This document shows, piece by piece, positions 58,101 to 64,000 of a DNA stretch of 64,000 bases (positions are counted from its first letter, which is position 1; the number at the start of each line of letters is the position of its first letter). Location: contig NZ_JADKYP010000010.1 in the NCBI RefSeq assembly GCF_015354405.1, forward strand, positions 62,001-126,000. Reading direction: 5' to 3'. The notes below the pieces were generated by a model. It had not been told where the DNA came from. It searched no databases and worked only from the letters and a program-made list of their open reading frames with translations. Origin of the DNA: Nocardia sp. BSTN01 (lineage in GTDB: Bacteria; Actinomycetota; Actinomycetes; Mycobacteriales; Mycobacteriaceae). The position numbers were made by a program, and so were the translations under genes.

Positions 58101-60066
58101 GCTGGGCCGGGTGGAACTACGCGAACTCCTCGACGCCGCGGTCCTCGAACTGACCGAACGCGAACTGCAACGGCTCACCCCCGAACGCCATGCCCGCGAC
58201 GCGGAAGGGCTCGCCGACCTGCTGCGACTGCTCGGCCCGCTCACCCCCGCCGAGGCGGCCGAGCGCTGCACCGCGGACCCGGGCCCGTGGTTCGCCGAAT
58301 TGCTGCAGGCCAGGCGGGTTCTGGAAGTGTCGTTCGCGGGATCGCGGTGGTGGACGGCGATCGAGGACGCCGCCCGGTTGCGCGATGCCCTCGGCGTCCC
58401 CTTGCCGATCGGCACGCCGGCGGCCTTCATCGAACCGGTCGCCGATCCGCTGGGTGATCTGGTCGCCCGCTTCGCCCGCACCCACGCCCCGTTCACCCTC
58501 GACGCCGTCGCCCGGCGCTTCGGCATCGGGCCGGCCGTCGCGGCCACCGCATTGCATCGGCTCGGAGCCGAGAAGCGAGTGGTGGAGGGCGAATTCACGC
58601 CGGGTTCGGCCGGTGCGGAATGGTGCGACGCGCAGGTGTTGCGCCGGCTGCGGCGCCGTTCGCTGGCCGCCGCGCGTAAGGAGGTCGAGCCGGTCTCCAT
58701 GGGCGCGTTCGGCCGGTTCCTGCCGGCGTGGCAGCATATCGGCACCTCGACCCTGCGCGGCGTGGACGGGGTGGCCGCGGTGGTGGAACAGCTTGCGGGC
58801 GTGCCGATTCCGGCTTCCGCATGGGAGTCGCTCATCCTGCCGTCGCGGGTGCGCGACTACACACCGGCGATGCTCGACGAACTCACCGCCTCCGGCGAAG
58901 TGCTGTGGTCCGGTCACGGCGCCATCACCGCCAAGGACGGCTGGATCGCCCTGCATCCGGCGGATCAGGCGCCGGTCACGCTGGGGCCGCCGCAGGAGAT
59001 CGACTTCACCGATGTGCAGCTGCGCCTGCTGACGGCGTTGGGCGCGGAGATGACCGCGGCGGCCACCGACGCGATTCCGCTCGACGCCGACGGCACGGTT
59101 GCTACCGAATCGGGCGCCGGCAACCGGCTCGTCGTGGTGGCGGGCGGCGCCTATTTCTTCCGGCAGTTGTCCGATGCGACGGGCGTGCTCGACGACGCGG
59201 CCGTGGCGGCGGCACTGTGGGAGCTGGTGTGGGCCGGATATCTGTCCGGCGACACCTTCGCTCCGGTCCGGGCGCGACTGTCGGGCACTACCCGCAGCAC
59301 CACCGCCCATCGCACCCCGCGGCGCACCCCGCGCGGGCGCATGTACCTGCCGCGGCCGGCGATGCCGACCCGGACCGGCCCTCCCGCCGTGGCCGGGCGA
59401 TGGTCGCTGCTGCCACAGCGCCTGGCGGACAACACGATTCGCGCCCACGCCACCGCGGATCTGCTACTGGAGCGCTATGGCGTGCTGACCCGCGGTTCGG
59501 TGCAGAACGAGGAGATTCCGGGTGGGTTCGCGCTGATGTACCGGGTGCTCACCGAATTCGAGGACCGCGGGCGCTGCCGGCGCGGCTATTTCGTCGACAC
59601 CCTCGGCGGTGCGCAGTTCTCCACCACCGACGTGGTGGATCGGCTGCGCTCCTACGATTCCGACCGGCTGGGCCCCGGCACCGGCCGGGTCGGCACGGTC
59701 GCACTCGCCGCCTGCGATCCGGCCAATCCGTACGGCGCCGCCCTGCCGTGGCCGAAGAACGCGGGTGAGGGAGCCGGACATCGCCCGGGCCGCAAGGCGG
59801 GGGCTCTGGTCGTCCTGGCCGCGGGCGAACTGGCCCTGTACCTGGAACGCGGCGGCAAGACGCTGCTCACCTTCACCGAGGATCCCGAAATCCGGACCGA
59901 GGCCGCGGCCGCGCTGGCGGCCCTGGTCCACGACCGCCGGATCGACTCCCTGGTCGTCGAACGCGTGGACGGAGAATCCGTGCACGGCAACACCTTCGCC
60001 ACCTTCCTCACCGACGCCGGTTTCCACACCACTCCCCGGGGCTTCCGGCTACGGAGCACGGCATGA
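55141..60066 (+). CDS. lhr: Large ATP-dependent helicase Lhr
   Basis: A 1641-residue SF2 helicase. The N-terminal motor (about 1-450) has the Q-motif region RPTQEWFDGAF, Walker A IAPTGSGKTLSAF, DEVH in VIVDEVHAIAG, motif III GLSATVRPP and motif VI QRVGRAGHQVGE. A winged-helix and Lhr-core region follows. An Arg/Ser/Ala-rich low-complexity linker lies at about 660-725. The long C-terminal Lhr-CTD contains WxRG-like segments to the end. M. tuberculosis and M. smegmatis Lhr (about 1510 residues) unwinds DNA and RNA-DNA hybrids and is damage-induced; this one is longer because of the linker. ATG 55141 follows weak spacing only. The next gene is nei2. Confidence 0.95.
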   Translation: MQQFSRPTQEWFDGAFPAPTTAQLGAWEAISAGEHTLVIAPTGSGKTLSAFLWAIDRLATREPTDGPQRTAVLYISPLKALAVDVERNLRAPLVGITRTAARLGMPAPEISVGVRSGDTTPADRRTLQRRPPDILITTPESLYLMLTSAARETLSQVGTVIVDEVHAIAGSKRGAHLALSLARLDQLTERPAQRIGLSATVRPPQEVGRFLVGSAPITIVSPPAPKTFDLSVRVPVADMTEPGESDQPGSIWPHVDAAIVDLVLAHRSSIVFANSRRLAERLTARLNEEYAERIAAPDEAEEVAGRREHAPPAQLGSPTEVNHGAAPLLARAHHGSVSKEQRAIIEDDLKSGRLRCVVATSSLELGIDMGAVDLVVQVEAPPSVAGGLQRVGRAGHQVGEISRGVIFPKHRTDVIHCAVASMRMTAGQIEELKIPAHPLDILAQQTVAACALEPIDVDEWFETVRGTGSFALLPRSAYESVLDLLSGRYPSDEFAELRPRLVWDRDAGTLTGRPGAQRLAVTSGGAIPDRGLFPVFMVGEKASRVGELDEEMVYESRVGDVFALGATSWRIEDITHDRVLVSPAFGLPGRLPFWHGDSLGRPAELGAALGEFVRTAGQAVERAPAGRIEELVRDAGGFDAALDGEAIDSEPATLGRGRQQPARRALGNGADSIGDEQPRSPAVRAESPAPQRRSSADPSGNGATRRTSSRAGAAASKAGKTAAKGGELVELEQLVHAAGLDDFATANLVALLAEQRRATGHLPTDRTLLVERFRDELGDWRLILHSPFGLPVHAPWALAVGARLRERFGVDAAPTASDDGIVVRLPDTTDDPPGAELFVFEPDEIDDVVTEQVGGSALFASRFRECAARALLLPRRDPGRRAPLWQQRQRAAQLLDVARKFPDFPILLETVRECLRDVYDLPALRDLLTNVARRKLRLVEVETASPSPFANALLFDYIGQFMYEGDSPLAERRAAALSLDSSLLAELLGRVELRELLDAAVLELTERELQRLTPERHARDAEGLADLLRLLGPLTPAEAAERCTADPGPWFAELLQARRVLEVSFAGSRWWTAIEDAARLRDALGVPLPIGTPAAFIEPVADPLGDLVARFARTHAPFTLDAVARRFGIGPAVAATALHRLGAEKRVVEGEFTPGSAGAEWCDAQVLRRLRRRSLAAARKEVEPVSMGAFGRFLPAWQHIGTSTLRGVDGVAAVVEQLAGVPIPASAWESLILPSRVRDYTPAMLDELTASGEVLWSGHGAITAKDGWIALHPADQAPVTLGPPQEIDFTDVQLRLLTALGAEMTAAATDAIPLDADGTVATESGAGNRLVVVAGGAYFFRQLSDATGVLDDAAVAAALWELVWAGYLSGDTFAPVRARLSGTTRSTTAHRTPRRTPRGRMYLPRPAMPTRTGPPAVAGRWSLLPQRLADNTIRAHATADLLLERYGVLTRGSVQNEEIPGGFALMYRVLTEFEDRGRCRRGYFVDTLGGAQFSTTDVVDRLRSYDSDRLGPGTGRVGTVALAACDPANPYGAALPWPKNAGEGAGHRPGRKAGALVVLAAGELALYLERGGKTLLTFTEDPEIRTEAAAALAALVHDRRIDSLVVERVDGESVHGNTFATFLTDAGFHTTPRGFRLRSTA

Positions 60067-60107
60067 GACCGGCACGCATCGCCCACCGGCACCGGTGGTG
60101 AACGCCG

Positions 60108-60914
60108 ATGCCGGAAGGAGATACCGTCTATCTCGCGGCGGCGCGGCTGCGTACCGCGCTAGCGGGAAAGATATTGACGCGCAGTGATTTTCGCGTCCCG
60201 CGCTACGCCACGCTCGATCTGCGCGGCGCCCGGGTCGACAGCGTCGGCAGTTACGGCAAACACCTGTTCGTGCGGACCGAGACGCTCAGCATCCACACCC
60301 ATCTGAAGATGGAGGGCACCTGGCGGATCTACCGCCCCGGGCAGCGGTGGACCAAACCCGGATTCACCGCGCGACTGATTCTCGCCACCGCCGACACCGA
60401 AGCCGTCGGGTTCTCCCTCGGCCTGGTCGAGGTGCTACGCCTCGCCGACGAGCACACCGCCGTCGACCATCTCGGCCCGGATCTGCTGGGCCCGAATTGG
60501 GATGCGGCCGAGGCGGTCCGCCGGCTGCGCACGGATCCGGAGCGGCCGATCGGGCTCGCGCTACTCGATCAGACGACCATGGCGGGAGTCGGCAACATCT
60601 TCCGCAGCGAGATCTGTTTCGCCGAGCGGGTCCACCCGGCCACCCCGGTCGCCGCCGTACCCGATCTTCCCGGACTCGTCGACGCCGCGCATCGCATCCT
60701 CGGCCGAGCCGCACACCATCCACCCCGGCCCGCGGTGGTCTACGGCCGGCAGCGCCAACCATGCCCCCGCTGCGGATCGATGATCCTCGTCCGCATGCTC
60801 GGCCCGGATGCCGCATCCGCGCCCGCCACCGAACGCGGGATCTACTTCTGTCCTCGCTGTCAGCCCGCACCCGAGACGCCGGAGCCGAGGACCGCAGGCC
60901 GGACTCGCCGCTGA
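60108..60914 (+). CDS. nei2: DNA glycosylase/AP lyase Nei2 (endonuclease VIII type)
   Basis: A 268-residue Fpg/Nei enzyme that removes oxidised pyrimidines. It begins MPEGDTVYLAAARLRTAL, where Pro2 is the nucleophile and Glu3 the acid after Met removal. VDSVGSYGKHLFVRT carries the essential Lys. The H2TH segment LLDQTTMAGVGNIFRSE and a C-terminal zinc finger CPRCG...CPRC complete the domains. It matches M. tuberculosis Nei2 (Rv3297), which also follows lhr. The gap from lhr is 41 bases, so the two repair genes are probably one transcript. The tail is Pro/Arg-rich. Confidence 0.96.
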   Translation: MPEGDTVYLAAARLRTALAGKILTRSDFRVPRYATLDLRGARVDSVGSYGKHLFVRTETLSIHTHLKMEGTWRIYRPGQRWTKPGFTARLILATADTEAVGFSLGLVEVLRLADEHTAVDHLGPDLLGPNWDAAEAVRRLRTDPERPIGLALLDQTTMAGVGNIFRSEICFAERVHPATPVAAVPDLPGLVDAAHRILGRAAHHPPRPAVVYGRQRQPCPRCGSMILVRMLGPDAASAPATERGIYFCPRCQPAPETPEPRTAGRTRR

Positions 60915-61032
60915 TCGGTCACGAACCGCGATGTTTGCCGATCGATAGCTATATCTCTCGGCCGCTAACACTTCGGAGCGTGAATGCGACATAAGGGCGA
61001 CACAGATCGTCACCGGTCGGGAAGCAGGGCAG

Positions 61033-61206
61033 ATGACATATGCGAGCACCGCGATGCGTCGTAGCACACGGCTTGTCACCCAACTGCTGATCACGGCCAT
61101 CGCCATCGCGGCCACCGTCCTGTTCACCTATGCGCTGCAGCATTCGGTGAGTACGGGCCCCGTCCATTCCGGTCACACCTCGGCGCCCACGTCGAACGCC
61201 CCCTAG
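61033..61206 (+). CDS. Small single-helix membrane protein, unknown
   Basis: A 57-residue ORF (ATG 61033 to TAG 61206), too short for common ORF cutoffs. It has a basic N-terminus (MRRSTR), one membrane helix (LVTQLLITAIAIAATVLFTYAL, about residues 14-35) and a polar outer tail with His and Pro. An A+T-rich stretch at 60945-61010 precedes it and could hold the promoter. The ribosome-binding site is weak (GCAGGGCAG). No family was recognised. It ends 10 bases before the convergent glpD stop. Confidence 0.45.
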   Translation: MTYASTAMRRSTRLVTQLLITAIAIAATVLFTYALQHSVSTGPVHSGHTSAPTSNAP

Positions 61207-61215
61207 CCGCCCCGC

Positions 61216-62964
61216 CTACGCCTGGGGCAGCGGCACCGGCTCCAAAATCTCCGGACGGGGCTCCGGTGCGGCCGCGCGCAGGGCGTCGGCCGAGACGTCG
61301 TCGGGTTGGGTCTGGGATCGAATCTCGGCCTCGACGCGGGCGTTGTACGTACTCACCTCGCGCCGGATCTGCTCCTCGTCCCAGCCCAGTACCGGCGCCA
61401 CCAGCCGCGCCACCTCGTCGGCGCATTCGGTACCGCGATGGGAGAACTCGATGGAGATGCGGGTGCGCCGGGCCAGAATGTCGTCCAGATGCAGCGCCCC
61501 CTCGGCGACCGCCGCGTAGACGGCCTCCACCCGCAGATATCCGGGCGCGTCCGTAATCGGCTGCAGCAGTTCGGGTTTGCCCTCGGCCAGATCGAGGACG
61601 TCGGTGATCAGGGAGCCGTACCGGTTGAGCAGATGTTCGATCCGGTAGGGATGCACACCGTAGGTCTGCGCGAGCTGCGGTGTCTGGTTGAGCAGAGCGA
61701 AGTAGCCGTCGGCGCCGAGCAGCGGCACCTTGTCGGTGATCGAGGACGACACGCGCTGCGGGATGTCGCGGACGGCCAGATCCACCGCGTCGTAGGCCAT
61801 CACCCGGTAGGTGGTGTATTTACCGCCCGCGATGGCGACCAGCCCCGGCGCGATCTGCGCCACCGCGTGCTCGCGCGACAGCTTGGAGGTCTCGTCGCTC
61901 TCCCCGGCCAGCAGCGGCCGCAGCCCCGCGTACACACCCTGGATGTCGTCGTGGGTGAGCGGGGTGACCAGTACCTCGTTGATCCGTTCGAGCAGATAGT
62001 CGATATCGGCCTTGGTGGCGGCCGGATGAGCCAGGTCCAGATTCCAGTCGGTGTCGGTCGTGCCGATGATCCAGTGATTGCTCCCCCACGGAATCACGAA
62101 CAGCACCGAGGTGCGGGTGCGCAGAATCAGCGCGGCGTCACTGGCGATCCGATCGCGCGGCACCACGATATGCACGCCTTTGGACGCGCGCACATGGAAT
62201 CGACCGCGAACATGCGACAGCGCCTGCAGTTCGTCGGTCCATACGCCTGTCGCGTTGATCACCACATGTCCGCGGACCTCGGTCGTGCGCCCGTCCTCGC
62301 TGTCGCGCACCTTCACTCCGACCACGCGGTCGGCCTCCCGCAGGAAGTCCACGACCTGGGTCGACGTGCGGATCACCGCACCGTAGTGGGCGGCGGTGCG
62401 GGCGACCGTCATGGTGTGGCGGGCGTCGTCGACCACGGTGTCGTAGTAGGTGACACCGCCGATCAGCGCGTCCCGGCGCACCCCCGGCGCCAGGCGCAGC
62501 GCTCCCGAGCGGGTCACATGATGTTGGCCCGGAACGGATTTCGCTCCGCCCATGGTGTCGTAGAGCACCAGGCCGGAGGCGACGTAGGGCCGCTCCCAGC
62601 CGCGATGGGTCAGCGGGTAGAGGAACCGCAGCGGTTTCACCAGATGCGGGGCCAAGGTCTTCAGGCTCAGCTCACGTTCCCGCAGCGCCTCGCGGACCAG
62701 CCCGAATTCCAGCTGCTCGAGATAGCGCAGGCCGCCGTGGAACATCTTCGACGAACGGCTCGAGGTGCCCGAGGCCAGATCGCGCGCCTCCACCAGGGCC
62801 ACCTCCAGGCCCCGGGTGGCGGCATCGAGTGCGATGCCCGCGCCGACGACCCCGCCACCGATCACGATGACGTCGAAATGCTTGGCGCCCAAGCTGTCCC
62901 AGGTGGCCGCGCGCTGCTCGGGCCCCAGTTCGCCGGTGTGCTGACCGTGTGACTTCTCGTTCAT
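61216..62964 (-). CDS. glpD: Glycerol-3-phosphate dehydrogenase, FAD-dependent
   Basis: A 582-residue membrane-associated flavoprotein that oxidises glycerol-3-phosphate to dihydroxyacetone phosphate and feeds electrons to quinones. The FAD fold begins FDVIVIGGGVVGAGIALDAA. Further motifs are GTSSRSSKMFHGGLRYLEQ, the INATGVWTDELQAL segment and GGKYTTYRVMA. Length matches GlpD2 (Rv3302c). It is divergent from glpK across 132 bases, so one glycerol-responsive control site could serve both; none was identified by eye. The C-terminus is Pro/Glu-rich. Confidence 0.96.
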   Translation of the reverse strand: MNEKSHGQHTGELGPEQRAATWDSLGAKHFDVIVIGGGVVGAGIALDAATRGLEVALVEARDLASGTSSRSSKMFHGGLRYLEQLEFGLVREALRERELSLKTLAPHLVKPLRFLYPLTHRGWERPYVASGLVLYDTMGGAKSVPGQHHVTRSGALRLAPGVRRDALIGGVTYYDTVVDDARHTMTVARTAAHYGAVIRTSTQVVDFLREADRVVGVKVRDSEDGRTTEVRGHVVINATGVWTDELQALSHVRGRFHVRASKGVHIVVPRDRIASDAALILRTRTSVLFVIPWGSNHWIIGTTDTDWNLDLAHPAATKADIDYLLERINEVLVTPLTHDDIQGVYAGLRPLLAGESDETSKLSREHAVAQIAPGLVAIAGGKYTTYRVMAYDAVDLAVRDIPQRVSSSITDKVPLLGADGYFALLNQTPQLAQTYGVHPYRIEHLLNRYGSLITDVLDLAEGKPELLQPITDAPGYLRVEAVYAAVAEGALHLDDILARRTRISIEFSHRGTECADEVARLVAPVLGWDEEQIRREVSTYNARVEAEIRSQTQPDDVSADALRAAAPEPRPEILEPVPLPQA

Positions 62965-63084
62965 CGCTCGACTTCCTCCGCACTGTTCGGTGGGATCGTC
63001 CTGCGTTACCCGTCGGTAATCGCTACCACCCTAGTCCACCGACAGGCGCGCGGCGATGTGATGCGCGGCGCGTGCGAGGTTTAG

Positions 63085-63096
63085 TAGCCTGCACGG
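63085..63096 (+). promoter_or_regulatory. Leaderless-type -10 hexamer of glpK
   Basis: TAGCCT at 63085-63090 ends six bases before ATG 63097, and there is no Shine-Dalgarno sequence. Confidence 0.5.
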
Positions 63097-64000
63097 ATGC
63101 GACGCTTCGTGGCCGCCATCGACCAGGGGACAACCTCGAGCCGGTGCATCGTGTTCGACCGCTCCGGCCGCATCGCCGGCCTCGGGCAGCGCGAGCACGA
63201 ACAGCTGTTCCCACGACCGGGCTGGGTGGAGCACGATGCCGAAACCATCTGGCGCAATACCGAATTCGTGATCGGTGCGGCGCTCGAGGATGCCGGGATC
63301 GGCGCCGGCGACATCGCGGCGGTCGGAGTCACCAATCAGCGCGAAACCACCGTCGTCTGGGACCGTGCCACCGGCAAGCCGGTCGCCAACGCCATCGTCT
63401 GGCAGGACACCCGCACCGCGGCGCTGTGTGACGAGCTGGCCGGCGACGTCGGCCCCGCGCGCTACGCCGACCGGACCGGGCTGCCGCTGAGCACATATTT
63501 CGCCGGTCCCAAACTGCGCTGGATTCTCGACAACGTCGACGGTGCGCGCGCCCGCGCGGAGGCCGGTGACCTGTGCTTCGGCACCATGGACAGCTGGATC
63601 CTGTGGAAGCTGACCGGCCGCCACCTCACCGACGTCACCAACGCCTCCCGCACGATGCTGATGAATCTCGAGACCTTGCAATGGGATTCGCAGATCTGCG
63701 CGGAATTCGGCATCCCCGTCTCGATGCTGCCGCAGATCCACAGCTCCTCGGAGGTGTACGCCGAGATCTCCGCCGGCCCACTCGCGGGGGTTCCGGTGGC
63801 CGGCATCCTGGGCGATCAGCAGGCCGCGACGTTCGGGCAGGCGTGCCTGTCACCGGGCGAGGCGAAGAACACCTACGGAACCGGCAACTTCATGCTGCTC
63901 AACACCGGTACCACGCCGGTGTTCAGCAAGCACGGTCTGCTGACCACGGTGTGTTACCGGCTCGGCGACCAGCCCGCGGTGTACGCGCTGGAGGGTTCCA
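63097..64000 (+). CDS. glpK: Glycerol kinase, N-terminal part (runs off the right edge)
   Basis: The first 301 residues of a FGGY-family kinase that phosphorylates glycerol with [20 protein letters not shown] is the phosphate-binding motif at the N-terminus. [40 protein letters not shown] and the active-site Asp in [13 protein letters not shown] follow. The [11 protein letters not shown] segment is the FGGY core. The frame is open to the last base, and the usual length is about 500 residues, so roughly 200 are missing. ATG 63097 follows a -10 by six bases. Its product is the substrate of the divergent GlpD. Confidence 0.96.
   Translation, partial: MRRFVAAIDQGTTSSRCIVFDRSGRIAGLGQREHEQLFPRPGWVEHDAETIWRNTEFVIGAALEDAGIGAGDIAAVGVTNQRETTVVWDRATGKPVANAIVWQDTRTAALCDELAGDVGPARYADRTGLPLSTYFAGPKLRWILDNVDGARARAEAGDLCFGTMDSWILWKLTGRHLTDVTNASRTMLMNLETLQWDSQICAEFGIPVSMLPQIHSSSEVYAEISAGPLAGVPVAGILGDQQAATFGQACLSPGEAKNTYGTGNFMLLNTGTTPVFSKHGLLTTVCYRLGDQPAVYALEGS

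Noticed and set aside
1-64000. CRISPR arrays, tRNA or rRNA genes, complete insertion sequences
   Set aside because: No regularly spaced repeat set, cloverleaf, rRNA-like sequence or transposase was seen by reading; a covariance-model search would settle tRNAs and small RNAs.

Overview
The window comes from a high-GC mycolic-acid actinomycete, most likely a Nocardia or a close relative. The GC-rich third codon positions, frequent GTG starts, a mycothiol-dependent-type enzyme, XRE-DUF5753/DUF397 pairs and the acyl-CoA carboxylase set (AccA3, AccD5, AccE5) all point that way. The right half also follows, with rearrangements, the Mycobacterium tuberculosis gene order from fadE25 (Rv3274c) to glpD2 (Rv3302c). 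No rRNA, tRNA, CRISPR array or complete insertion sequence was seen.

Region 1 (1-9.0 kb) is catabolic. It holds the end of a urea carboxylase and an allophanate hydrolase (ATP-dependent urea breakdown), a mercaptopyruvate-type sulfurtransferase, a BenE-type transporter, and an Lrp/AsnC regulator divergent from a three-gene 2-oxo-acid dehydrogenase operon (E1 alpha, E1 beta, E2, no E3). A hotdog-fold thioesterase follows.

Region 2 (9.0-19.6 kb) is accessory. It has an MFS permease, a lone nuclease-helicase fusion (DUF2075 type), a TetR-SDR pair with two matching operators, then a small island. The island holds DUF4254, a conserved hypothetical, an XRE-DUF5753/DUF397 pair and two small membrane proteins. 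It is bracketed by the 3' end of an MFS drug-efflux gene and a degenerate second copy of that same 3' end. The efflux gene is divergent from its MarR regulator across a 24-bp palindrome.

Region 3 (19.7-30 kb) holds the three-gene proton-translocating transhydrogenase operon (pntA1, pntA2, pntB), a HIT protein, a DinB-like mycothiol-dependent enzyme, a peptidase E homologue, a TetR/MFS-efflux pair with a double operator, a GroES-like protein, a GlcD-type FAD oxidase and a GNAT protein.

Region 4 (30-64 kb) is the mycobacterial-type core: fadE25, purE, purK, a GtrA protein, a PH-domain membrane protein, birA, accA3, sseA, maf, accE5, accD5, lat, lrpA, pcd, lhr, nei2, glpD and glpK. BirA and the carboxylase subunits work together, BirA being the ligase expected to biotinylate AccA3. 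Lat and Pcd are consecutive steps from lysine to alpha-aminoadipate. GlpK and GlpD are consecutive steps of glycerol use. The core is interrupted by a TetR gene whose probable operators lie at the fadE25 promoter, by a toxin-antitoxin pair whose PIN toxin is truncated against purE, by a two-component system, and by a Ser/Thr kinase. The accD5-to-accA3 block is inverted relative to the M. tuberculosis order.

Many genes have a TANNNT -10 hexamer ending 6 or 7 bases before the start codon, so leaderless transcription looks common here.
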